A stretch of DNA of 18,771 bases from an uncultured Collinsella sp. (GCA_900550205.1 URRJ01000020.1:1-18771), one strand, 5' to 3'; shown: positions 1 through 6,119, numbered from the stretch's first letter. Notes: a model not told the origin generated them from the letters alone. Program-made: numbers and translations.

Positions 1-140
1 CGCTCGATATCCTTGGCACAGGCCTCGGACACAGCCGCCACATGGCGCTCGGCGGCCTTGGCACGCGCCTCGCGCTTGGGATTGGGCTGACCCGCTCGGT
101 TGGACCTGCGGTTACGGTTCCTGTTGTCAACGTCTGCCAT
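1..140 (-). CDS. N-terminal part of an unrecognised protein, cut by the window edge
   Basis: An open frame starts at ATG 140-138 and runs without a stop to the window edge, giving about 46 residues beginning MADVDNRNRNRRSNRAG. The visible part is highly charged and rich in Arg, Asn, Lys and Ala, as in a basic, probably disordered N-terminal tail. A purine-rich AGGAAAGGTGG stretch lies about 9 bases upstream and serves as the ribosome binding site. A strong terminator (207-233) separates it from the preceding minus-strand gene, so it probably has its own promoter in 141-206, but I see no convincing -35/-10 pair. The family cannot be named from this fragment. The open frame, start and binding site support a real gene. 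Confidence 0.6.
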   Translation of the reverse strand, partial: MADVDNRNRNRRSNRAGQPNPKREARAKAAERHVAAVSEACAKDIE

Positions 141-206
141 ACGTGGCCACCTTTCCTGTCACTGCCTCTATCGGCTTTTTCCCATCCATGATACCCCGCC
201 GCGCAC

Positions 207-233
207 AAAAAAGACGGCCCCGAAGGGCCGCCT
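207..233 (-). terminator. Intrinsic terminator after the Bax-inhibitor-1 family gene
   Basis: Read on the minus strand, an 8-base-pair GC-rich stem (232-225 with 220-213, one G-T pair) closes a TTCG tetraloop (224-221) and is followed by six T (212-207). It lies about 50 bases past the stop codon at 282, as expected for a rho-independent terminator. Confidence 0.9.
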
Positions 234-281
234 TTCGCATCGTTTTACCGTGTCCGGCAGGAAGCGTCGCAATACCGCGCT

Positions 282-977
282 TTAATCGCGACGGCCGAGG
301 ATGTTCAGAATGCGCAGGAACACGTTGATGATGTCCACGAACAGGTTGGACGCCATAAGCACGGCGTTGGGCAGCGTGGGCGGCACCGTCGTTGCCACAT
401 AGGTGTCGTAGCCAATAAAGCCGGCGAACACCACAATCACGATCAGGTCGGTGATGGACTGCGAAACGCCCATGAACATCAGCGCGATCTCAACCAGAAT
501 AGTGGCAAGCAGGATGCCAAAACCAATGCCATACACACGCTGGAAGAACTTGGGAAAGGTCACGCCCAGCGCACCAAAGACAAAGGTGATGGCGGCCGTG
601 GCGATAAAGGCGGTGTTAATGGTAGGCAGGTCGTAGTTGGCAAGGCCAAACGACGCCGTCAGGCCAAAGGTGCTCGCAAAGACCACGTAGCCCACGAGCG
701 ACAGGCCCACGGACTGCTTGCTGGCAGCAGCTGACATCATGACCATGCCGACAATGGTCAAAATAAATGAGCCAAAGACCAGCGGCAAAGCGGCGCCGCT
801 CATCATCATGCGCGCAAACGACATGGTGCTCGTAAAGTAAGCACCGGCGCCCATGGCGCAAAAGCCCAAAAAGATCAGGGCAGACATGACAAGGTTGTAC
901 GCGCGCGGCGACATCTCCTTGGCACGGCTTGCACCGGTCTCGATGGGGCCGTTCTGATAGCCCTGAATATCGTTCAT
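282..977 (-). CDS. Bax inhibitor-1/YccA family membrane protein
   Basis: A 231-residue integral membrane protein of the Bax inhibitor-1 (PF01027, UPF0005) family. Bacterial members include YccA, which modulates the FtsH protease, and BsYetJ, a pH-dependent calcium leak channel; the substrate here is not shown by sequence. About seven hydrophobic segments follow a short polar N-terminus. The C-terminal NVFLRILNILGRRD matches the family's usual ending, with conserved DII just before it. I chose the ATG at 977 (MNDIQGYQ) because AAAGGACG lies at proper spacing upstream. The longer frame to 1049 adds 24 residues without a binding site. The length is typical of the family. A strong terminator follows, and the upstream minus-strand gene ends about 78 bases away, so the two may be co-transcribed. 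Confidence 0.93.
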   Translation of the reverse strand: MNDIQGYQNGPIETGASRAKEMSPRAYNLVMSALIFLGFCAMGAGAYFTSTMSFARMMMSGAALPLVFGSFILTIVGMVMMSAAASKQSVGLSLVGYVVFASTFGLTASFGLANYDLPTINTAFIATAAITFVFGALGVTFPKFFQRVYGIGFGILLATILVEIALMFMGVSQSITDLIVIVVFAGFIGYDTYVATTVPPTLPNAVLMASNLFVDIINVFLRILNILGRRD

Positions 978-1055
978 ACTTCGTCCTTTCAAAAGCACCG
1001 CGACGGCGCCGTAGCTGACAAGTTTCCTGCCATTGTACCCGAACGCCACGCGTTC

Positions 1056-1394
1056 TTACCTGCGACGCTCGCTCTCGAGTGTTCGGTCGAACGCCCACAC
1101 CCACCAACGCATCAGATGAGTCTGTGAGCCATCCGGTCGCTCGCGTGCCTGTTCTTCCAGATACAGTTCGGTCGCATGTCCGCCAAAACGAACCTTATAA
1201 GTCGCCGTACGAATGCCGTGAACCGTCAGGCCAAAACCGGTGGACGAGACAATCTCGTCAATCGTAAAGCAGCGACCGTCAACCCAGCAGACGGTAACCG
1301 GCACAACCTGTCCGCCCGCGAGGATGCGAGCCACGACGTCCACATACTGCTTGTGTACGCGCCGAGTTTTGCCGTCTGTCTGTCGATATTCCAT
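1056..1394 (-). CDS. Small conserved-looking protein of unknown function
   Basis: A 112-residue frame beginning MEYRQTDGKTRRVHKQYVDV. I do not recognise the family with confidence. It is soluble, with alternating hydrophobic and polar residues as in a small beta-rich domain (PVTVCWVDGRCFTIDEIV, then TYKVRFGGHATELYLEE), and ends in an aromatic RWWVWAF followed by an Arg-rich tail. The pattern recalls small actinobacterial proteins in which a strand-rich core ends in a WW motif, but that is only a resemblance. The start is unsettled: AGGAGG lies only one base before ATG 1394, too close for normal use, while the next upstream ATG (1415, 7 residues longer) has no binding site and a GTG lies at codon 18. 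It is divergent from the PiT gene and shares a 250-base intergenic region with it. Confidence 0.7.
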   Translation of the reverse strand: MEYRQTDGKTRRVHKQYVDVVARILAGGQVVPVTVCWVDGRCFTIDEIVSSTGFGLTVHGIRTATYKVRFGGHATELYLEEQARERPDGSQTHLMRWWVWAFDRTLESERRR

Positions 1395-1644
1395 GCCTCC
1401 TATTATCGAACGCATGTTTGCATGTTGTAAAGCGAACAGGCTGTGGTTTTGGGGTGTCGTAGTAATCGCACGTGTCCGCATGGCGTGTTAGCAAAAAGAA
1501 CACCCGCGGTCAACAGGGCAAATATTCAATTTTAGTGCCAAAAAGTTCACTTCTCCCATCAGAACTCGGTAAAGAGACCCGCAGGAGGTGATACGATTTA
1601 TCATGTTTTTGTAACGTGCCTGCAAACTTCGAGAAAGCCCATAT
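1395..1644. promoter_or_regulatory. Divergent intergenic region ahead of the small protein and the PiT gene
   Basis: This 250-base region must hold promoters in both directions. On the minus strand, TTGACC (1513-1508) lies 17 bases from TAACAC (1490-1485), a candidate but weak promoter for the small protein. GTGTT (1485-1489) and AACAC (1499-1503) form a short inverted repeat that overlaps this -10. On the plus side the sequence 1515-1550 is AT-rich, but no clear hexamer pair stands out and I could not identify a Pho box. Near the PiT gene is a perfect Shine-Dalgarno sequence with a three-codon ORF, listed separately. Confidence 0.4.
1583..1614 (+). promoter_or_regulatory. Perfect Shine-Dalgarno followed by a three-codon ORF (ATG TTT TTG TAA)
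   Basis: AGGAGGTGAT at 1583-1592 matches ten bases of the anti-Shine-Dalgarno complement. It is followed by ATG at 1603 and a stop at 1612-1614, encoding Met-Phe-Leu. The mini-ORF is in frame with the PiT start at 1645, only 30 bases further on. The PiT start itself has only a poor binding site. The stretch may load ribosomes for re-initiation at the PiT gene, or be a leader control element. The spacing to ATG 1603 (14 bases from GGAGG) is long, which weakens the case. Confidence 0.35.
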
Positions 1645-2694
1645 ATGGACGTAACGTTCTCAACCTTCCTCGGCCAAATTGTGTCGAACCCAGTCCTTGC
1701 CGTCACCGTGATCCTCGCGTTGGGCGCCATCTTCGTCAATGGATGGACCGACGCGCCCAACGCCATCGCGACCTGCGTCACTACGCGTTGCATGCCCGCC
1801 CGTGCCGCCATTCTCATGAGCGCCGCATTCAACTTCCTCGGCGTACTCATCATGACGCACTTTAACGCGAGCGTCGCCAACACCATCTCACATATCGTCG
1901 ACTTTGGCGGAAATAGCACCATGGCGCTCGCCTGCCTATGCGCGGCGCTGTTCTCCATCGTCGTCTACGGCGCCACAGCGTCGCGTTTTGGCATCCCCAC
2001 TTCGCAAAGCCACAGCCTCATCGCCGGCCTGACCGGTGCCGCTATCGCCCTCGGCGGCGCGAGCAGCGTCAACGTCCACGAGTGGATGAAGGTTATCTAC
2101 GGTCTGGCGCTCTCCATCGGCTTGGGCTTTGTCATGGGCTGGGTCCTGTGCAAGCTCGTCTCGATTCTTTTCGCCGCCGCCAACAGGCGACGTGCCAATG
2201 TCTTCTTTAAATACGCTCAGATCGCGAGCGCTGCGGCCATGAGCTTTATGCACGGCGCGCAGGATGGACAGAAGTTCATCGGCGTGCTCTTTTTAGGCGT
2301 GGCCTTTGCCAGCGGCCAAACGAGCGTCGGCGATGCAGGCATCCCCATCTGGATTATGCTGCTGTGCTCGGCCACTATGGGTATCGGCACCAGCGTGGGC
2401 GGCGAGCGCATCATCAAGTCCGTCGGCCAGAGCATGGTCAAGCTCGAAAAGTACCAGGGCTTCTCCGCCGACCTCGCAGGCGCCGCAAACCTGCTGCTTG
2501 CCACCCTTACCGGCATCCCCGTGTCCTCCACCCACATCAAGACCTGCGCCATCATGGGCGTCGGTGCCGTCAAGCGCCTTTCGGCCATCAACTTTGGCGT
2601 GGTCAAGGACATGATGTTCACCTGGTTCTTTACCTTCCCCGCCTGCGGACTCATCAGCTTTGTCATGGCCAAGCTGTTCATGATGTTCATCTAG
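1645..2694 (+). CDS. PiT family inorganic phosphate transporter
   Basis: A 349-residue inner-membrane permease of the PiT family (PF01384), which takes up phosphate, often as a metal-phosphate complex, driven by the proton or sodium gradient. The two inverted family repeats are visible: NGWTDAPNAIAT at residues 32-43 (equivalent of the GANDVANA signature) and HGAQDGQK at 203-210. Each is followed later by a Pro-Ser/Thr-Ser-His motif (GIPTSQSHS near 116, GIPVSSTH near 292). About ten hydrophobic segments can be seen. Sodium versus proton coupling cannot be decided from sequence. ATG 1645 is the first start after an in-frame stop at 1612-1614, and its own binding site is weak. It lies 67 bases before a DUF47 gene, the usual partner of PiT transporters, so the two form an operon. 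Confidence 0.95.
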   Translation: MDVTFSTFLGQIVSNPVLAVTVILALGAIFVNGWTDAPNAIATCVTTRCMPARAAILMSAAFNFLGVLIMTHFNASVANTISHIVDFGGNSTMALACLCAALFSIVVYGATASRFGIPTSQSHSLIAGLTGAAIALGGASSVNVHEWMKVIYGLALSIGLGFVMGWVLCKLVSILFAAANRRRANVFFKYAQIASAAAMSFMHGAQDGQKFIGVLFLGVAFASGQTSVGDAGIPIWIMLLCSATMGIGTSVGGERIIKSVGQSMVKLEKYQGFSADLAGAANLLLATLTGIPVSSTHIKTCAIMGVGAVKRLSAINFGVVKDMMFTWFFTFPACGLISFVMAKLFMMFI

Positions 2695-2761
2695 TCAAAC
2701 CGAGCGTCCATCCGGACCGTAATACTTCGCCCACCCGTCTTCGCCTCGAAAGGACCCACTC

Positions 2762-3385
2762 ATGGCAAAGAAACCCGATTCGTTCTACTTCGACAACTAC
2801 GTCGCCTGCGCCGACCTTGCCGTCCAGGCCGCCGAGCTGCTCACCAAGATTTTCGAGAACTTCGACCCCGCAAAGATTCACGATATGCTCAACAAGATGC
2901 ACGCGATCGAGCATGCGGCCGACAAGAAGCACCATGAGCTTGAGGACGCCCTGCTCACGGCCTTTATCACCCCGCTTGAGCGCGAGGATCTGGACCTGAT
3001 GAGCTGCTCGCTCGACACCGTGCTCGATCGTATCGAGGGCGTCGTGCAGCGCGTCTACTTCACCAACATCCAGAGCATCCACCCCGATGCCATCGTGATC
3101 GCCCACAAGGTGACCGACGCCTGCCGCGCCATGAAGGACCTGATGGTCGAGCTGCCCAACTACCGCAAGTCCAAGACCCTGCGCGAACTCGTCATCCAGA
3201 TCAACACGATCGAGTCCGAGGCCGACGAGCTCTACATCAACGCCATGCGCAACCTACATGTCAACGGCAAGGATCCGCTCGAGGTCATCGCTTGGCGTGA
3301 CGTGTACGCCTTCCTGGAGTACTGTGCTGACTGCTGTGAGAATGTGGCCGATGTTGTGGATTCGATTGTCATGAAGAACAGTTAA
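2762..3385 (+). CDS. DUF47/PhoU-like protein, partner of the PiT transporter
   Basis: A 207-residue all-helical cytoplasmic protein of the DUF47 family (PF01865, TIGR00153), distantly related to PhoU. In bacteria these are often encoded next to PiT transporters and are thought to control their activity. The sequence shows the long heptad-like helices of the family, the early helix with HAIEHAADKKHHELED and the central LEREDLDLMSCSLDTVLDRIEG, whose acidic residues belong to the family's metal-binding pattern. The length is typical. AAAGGA sits about 8 bases before the ATG at 2762. It follows the PiT gene by 67 bases on the same strand with no terminator between. After its stop there is no T-rich terminator, only the long palindrome at 3392-3497. 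Confidence 0.93.
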   Translation: MAKKPDSFYFDNYVACADLAVQAAELLTKIFENFDPAKIHDMLNKMHAIEHAADKKHHELEDALLTAFITPLEREDLDLMSCSLDTVLDRIEGVVQRVYFTNIQSIHPDAIVIAHKVTDACRAMKDLMVELPNYRKSKTLRELVIQINTIESEADELYINAMRNLHVNGKDPLEVIAWRDVYAFLEYCADCCENVADVVDSIVMKNS

Positions 3386-3391
3386 TTAGCT

Positions 3392-3497
3392 GTACGTATC
3401 CCACCGGCGAAGGACCGGCCACGGTTTGCTTTCTCACTCCGGCTGCTTTGCAGAGTCGTTCGAAAGTAAACCGTGGCCGGCCCTTCGCCTTACGTAC
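3392..3497. repeat. 106-base imperfect palindrome (long hairpin)
   Basis: Two 28-base arms, 3406-3433 and 3462-3489, are inverted copies with only one mismatch (A3414/C3481) and one G-T pair (3428/3467). Outside them GTACGTA (3392-3398) and TACGTAC (3491-3497) also pair, with unequal spacers of 7 and 1 bases. Inside the 28-base loop, CTGC (3443-3446) and GCAG (3450-3453) form a small tip. It starts seven bases after the DUF47 stop codon. The transcript would fold into a very stable stem. No T-run follows on either strand, so it is not a standard intrinsic terminator. It could be a palindromic repeat of the REP/MITE type, a terminator of another kind or an mRNA-stabilising stem. Confidence 0.85.
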
Positions 3498-3666
3498 CGC
3501 CATTGGGAACTTTGGCTGAGAGGTTGGGCATGGTGGGGCCTTTGCTGTGATGGCCCTTGATTGCCCAGGGTATTACTTTGGCATTTGGCGGGCGTTTGGG
3601 TGGATGGGGCTTTGGGTACCCTTTGGTTTACTTTGGATTGATTTGCTGACTTTGGAGGGTTTGGTT
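3498..3666 (+). other. G/T-rich leader with recurring TTTGG
   Basis: No gene is supported here. The plus strand is strongly enriched in G and T, and TTTGG occurs at 3511, 3577, 3584, 3595, 3611, 3622, 3632, 3651 and 3660, with one more copy just inside the nitroreductase gene (3675). Some intervals are near 10-11 bases. A frame open from 3547 would add 40 Trp/Gly/Phe-rich residues to the nitroreductase, but that looks like a by-product of the repeats. GGAGGG at 3654-3659 is the nitroreductase ribosome binding site. No convincing promoter is seen. Confidence 0.6.
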
Positions 3667-4197
3667 ATGGGGTATTTGGATCTGGCTCGGGGTCGCTATT
3701 CTTGTCGCGAGTTTGAGGATCGTTCTGTTGAGCAGGCTGTGGTGGATGCCATTGTTGAGGCTGGGCGGATTGCTCCTTCCGCTTGTAATAACCATCCAAC
3801 CCGCGTGATGGTCCTGGATTCGCCTGAGTTTCTGGAAAAGGCTGCTGCTTGTCAGCCTCGGTTTGCTCGTGATGGGTCCATCTTTGGTGCTCCGCTCATC
3901 TTCCTCATTTGCAGCGTTACCGACGATGCTTGGGTGCGCCCTTATGACCAGATGAACTCGAGTGCCATCGATACTTCGATCGTTTGCGATCAGATGATGA
4001 TGGAGGCCGAGGAGCAGGGCCTGGGAACGTGCTGGGTGTGCCATTTTAAGCCCGAGCTAGCCCGCGAGCAGTTCAACCTGCCCGAGGGCGTCTATCCCTA
4101 TCACATGCTCGTCTGCGGCTATCCCGCCGACCACATCGCCGACCCCGAGCATCGCGAGGCCCGCACCATTCCCCTCTCCGACTTCATCCTCCAGTAG
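3667..4197 (+). CDS. Nitroreductase family FMN-dependent oxidoreductase
   Basis: A 176-residue flavoprotein of the nitroreductase family (PF00881), enzymes that bind FMN as dimers and use NAD(P)H to reduce nitroaromatics, quinones or flavins; the natural substrate cannot be read from sequence. Family marks are RYSCREF at residues 10-16 (FMN phosphate binding), APSACNNHPTRV at 36-47, and the helix DTSIVCDQMMMEAEEQGLGTCWV near 100-122. The length fits the short, TM1586-like branch. I chose ATG 3667 because GGAGGG lies 7 bases upstream and homology begins at once (MGYLDLARGRYSCREF); the longer frame from 3547 adds only Trp/Gly-rich residues. The first 70 or so codons mostly end in T and the last 50 mostly in C, a marked switch inside one gene. 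A strong terminator follows. Confidence 0.92.
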   Translation: MGYLDLARGRYSCREFEDRSVEQAVVDAIVEAGRIAPSACNNHPTRVMVLDSPEFLEKAAACQPRFARDGSIFGAPLIFLICSVTDDAWVRPYDQMNSSAIDTSIVCDQMMMEAEEQGLGTCWVCHFKPELAREQFNLPEGVYPYHMLVCGYPADHIADPEHREARTIPLSDFILQ

Positions 4198-4242
4198 ATT
4201 ATTGGAGCACGCCTTAACACACCCTTGACCTCCAGCCCGTCT

Positions 4243-4286
4243 GCCGAGCCCTGTGCCACCACGCGCGAGGCTCGGCGTTTTGTTTT
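4243..4286 (+). terminator. Intrinsic terminator after the nitroreductase gene
   Basis: GCCGAGCC (4243-4250) pairs perfectly with GGCTCGGC (4269-4276) around an 18-base loop, followed by GTTTTGTTTT (4277-4286). It stands about 45 bases past the nitroreductase stop and faces the divIVA terminator. Confidence 0.85.
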
Positions 4287-4305
4287 CCAACCGGTTTACA
4301 GCCAC

Positions 4306-4334
4306 AAAAAAGGAGCCCGCAAGCGCGAGCTCCT
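4306..4334 (-). terminator. Intrinsic terminator after divIVA
   Basis: On the minus strand GGAGCTCG (4333-4326) pairs with CGGGCTCC (4319-4312) around a six-base loop and is followed by six T (4311-4306). It ends the yggS-sepF-yggT-divIVA block and converges with the nitroreductase terminator. Confidence 0.88.
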
Positions 4335-4344
4335 CTCAGAGACA

Positions 4345-5031
4345 CTAGATTCTAACTCTGGAGCTAGTCCAGGTCGTCGGCAGCGAAGTTATCGATCGGG
4401 GCGAAGGGATCGGCCACAGGAATGACCGGCTCGGCGACAGGCAGCGGCTCATCGTCACCGCGGGAGAAGCGGCAGAACCGACCGGCGTGGAAGCCATAAG
4501 ATCGGCCGGGAAGGAGTTCTGCGCATCGTCCATGAAGTGCTGGATGAGCTTGAGGTACTCGGCCTTGAACTCCTCGCGGGAAGCCTTCAGACGGTCAATC
4601 TCCTCGAGCTCGGCCTGCTTCTCGGTCAAAGCCTGGCGGATGACCTCACGGGCCTTGGCGTCGGCCTCGTTGCGGATGCGGTCAGCGTTCTCATTGGCAT
4701 CGCTGACGATGCTCTCGGCAGTCTGTTGCGCCGCGATGAGAGCAGCGGAGATCTGACGCTCCTGAGCAGAGAAGTCGGGGGCGGGAGCAGCGACCGGGGC
4801 AGCAGGGACGGCCTGAGCGGCAGCATCCTGAGCCTGAGCGAGCTGGGCCTGCGTGTCGGCGAGCTGCTGCTCGGTGGCGGTCAGACGACCCTTAAGATCG
4901 ACAATCTTGGCGAGCATGGCGTCGACCTCAGAGGACAGGGTCTCCAGGAAGACGTCGACTTCGGCGGGATCGTAGCCGCGCTTGGCCTCAGAGAAGGTCT
5001 GAGCCTGAATGTCAGCAGGGGTAATAGCCAT
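4345..5031 (-). CDS. divIVA: DivIVA cell-division/polarity protein with frameshifted C-terminal tail
   Basis: DivIVA is a coiled-coil scaffold that binds curved membrane at poles and septa and directs division or polar growth. The N-terminal domain (PF05103) is clear: ITPADIQAQTFSEAKRGYDP then EVDVFLETLSSEVD, residues 3-37. Next come a coiled coil, an Ala/Pro-rich linker (about 70-85) and a second long coiled coil (about 88-165). AAAGGAG lies 8 bases before ATG 5031. After about residue 188 the frame turns into an atypical Ser/Arg/Pro tail (MSRCLSPSRSFLWPIP...) ending at 4345. The neighbouring frame from about 4464 encodes a plausible acidic tail, RGDDEPLPVAEPVIPVADPF to FAADDLD, with its stop at 4366-4364. 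One base therefore seems to be missing near 4459-4466. The N-terminal call is sure; whether the frameshift is biological or a sequence error is open. Confidence 0.9.
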   Translation of the reverse strand: MAITPADIQAQTFSEAKRGYDPAEVDVFLETLSSEVDAMLAKIVDLKGRLTATEQQLADTQAQLAQAQDAAAQAVPAAPVAAPAPDFSAQERQISAALIAAQQTAESIVSDANENADRIRNEADAKAREVIRQALTEKQAELEEIDRLKASREEFKAEYLKLIQHFMDDAQNSFPADLMASTPVGSAASPAVTMSRCLSPSRSFLWPIPSPRSITSLPTTWTSSRVRI

Positions 5032-5093
5032 AACAAGTTCTCCTTTATCTTCGCCTTGGCGCCGTGCGCCCGACGTGAGTTACTAAGCCAGTT

Positions 5094-5375
5094 TTATATG
5101 AGTATACCTATAAGAAGTTGCAGAACCAGCTTCTGCACCAACTGCAACGCAATAATCGCAACGACCGGCGAAAAATCGACGCCGCCCATCGGCGGGATAA
5201 ACCGGCGGAACAGATTGAGCCACGGGCCACACACGCTATCGAGGACTGCGGCGATATCCTGCAGCAATCCGCCCTGCTTCATGGGAATCCACGTCATAAG
5301 GCAGTAGACCACGATGAGTGTGGAGTAAAAGTTGAACAGCGTATTGACCAGCTGGACAATGGTGTAGATGTTGAT
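5094..5375 (-). CDS. YggT/YlmG family membrane protein, probably with a non-canonical start
   Basis: A small YggT (PF02325) integral membrane protein with two hydrophobic segments around a conserved amphipathic FRRFIPPMGGVDFSP, matching YlmG-type FRRIIPPIGGIDLSP. YggT proteins are encoded beside sepF and linked to septum placement or, in plastids, nucleoid organisation; the exact role is unclear. The first helix (INIYTIVQLVNTLFNFYSTL, continuing to the TWIP motif) is encoded upstream of the first standard start, GTG 5312. Between the in-frame sepF stop (5399-5397) and that GTG there is no ATG, GTG or TTG. GAGGAG at 5387-5382 is followed by ATT (5381) directly and by ATC (5375) at a spacing of 6. 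I place the start at ATC 5375, with ATT 5381 as the alternative. A start at GTG 5312 would remove most of the first helix. Confidence 0.8.
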   Translation of the reverse strand: MNIYTIVQLVNTLFNFYSTLIVVYCLMTWIPMKQGGLLQDIAAVLDSVCGPWLNLFRRFIPPMGGVDFSPVVAIIALQLVQKLVLQLLIGILI

Positions 5376-5396
5376 GAGAATCTCCTCGTCTTGTCT

Positions 5397-6119
5397 TTAC
5401 TTAAGGTAGCCGTCGGCACGGAGCTTCTTGAGGTCGGAATCCTTGACCTCGCAGCCGGCGGGCAGCACCATAAACACGCGGTCGCCCACCTCTTTGACCG
5501 TGGCGCCCAGGCCGCAGGCAAAGCCATAAGAGAAGTCCAGGACGCGCTTGGCGACCTCGGTACGCACGCCCACAAAGATCAGCGCCACGGGCTGCTTAGT
5601 GCGTACGCGACGCACCACGGTCTCAACGTCGTCGTAGCTCTCGGGGCGAAGAACGTATGCCGGCAGCTGAGGCGTGGCGTTGATGATGTTGTTCGCATAG
5701 GTCGAAGCATCGCTCGGTGAGGGAGCAGGCGCGGGAGCGGCAGCGCGAACGCGGGTGTTCTCGGCGTAGCTCGACGGCGTGTCGTAGGCACCGGGGCGAT
5801 AACCGCCAGCGGCCGTCTCCTGCGAACGAGAAGGCGGGTTGTAGGTCGTAGCGTGACGGGAATCATCGCCCACCAGCTGACCGGAACGCGTGTACACGGC
5901 AACCGACTCGGCCTCGCCGCGGCGCGTCTGACCCAGAAGACCGTTGCTCGGCTCATCCTGGGTGTAGAAGCCCTCGCCCGAGGCACCGCTGTAGCCGTTG
6001 TTCTGGTAGCCATCGTCGTAGCCGTCATCGTAACCGTAGTCGTCATCTTGGCCATAACCCTGGTCGTAACCCTGCTGGCCCAGGTGCATTTTATTTTTAA
6101 TCTCGTCAAGGAAGCCCAT
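5397..6119 (-). CDS. sepF: SepF, Z-ring membrane anchor
   Basis: SepF (PF04472) binds the FtsZ C-terminal peptide and tethers or bundles Z-ring filaments at the membrane. The 240-residue product starts with a short amphipathic helix, MGFLDEIKNKMHLG, as expected for the membrane anchor. A long low-complexity stretch rich in Tyr, Gly, Asp and Asn follows (about residues 15-50), then a Pro/Ala/Ser linker. The SepF domain is at about 155-240, including RVLDFSYGFACGLGATVKEVG and FMVLPAGCEV. Family members are usually 130-220 residues, so the linker is on the long side. ATG 6119 has AGAGGA 7 bases upstream; the longer frame to 6170 adds 17 residues without a binding site. It follows yggS by about 60 bases and precedes yggT. 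Confidence 0.93.
   Translation of the reverse strand: MGFLDEIKNKMHLGQQGYDQGYGQDDDYGYDDGYDDGYQNNGYSGASGEGFYTQDEPSNGLLGQTRRGEAESVAVYTRSGQLVGDDSRHATTYNPPSRSQETAAGGYRPGAYDTPSSYAENTRVRAAAPAPAPSPSDASTYANNIINATPQLPAYVLRPESYDDVETVVRRVRTKQPVALIFVGVRTEVAKRVLDFSYGFACGLGATVKEVGDRVFMVLPAGCEVKDSDLKKLRADGYLK

Noticed and set aside
3392..3497. Reading the long palindrome as a standard intrinsic terminator
   Set aside because: The stem is far longer than usual and no T-run follows on either strand. It is listed as a repeat instead.
3547..3666. 40-residue N-terminal extension of the nitroreductase
   Set aside because: The Trp/Gly/Phe-rich residues arise from the TTTGG-rich DNA, and a good binding site precedes ATG 3667, where family similarity begins.
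4440..4480. Programmed -1 frameshifting in divIVA
   Set aside because: No X-XXY-YYZ slippery heptamer is present at the switch point, so a simple one-base deletion or sequence error is more likely.
4537..5307. 256-residue plus-strand frame opposite divIVA and yggT
   Set aside because: Leu/Gly-rich mirror of the DivIVA coiled coil; no binding site or recognisable motif.
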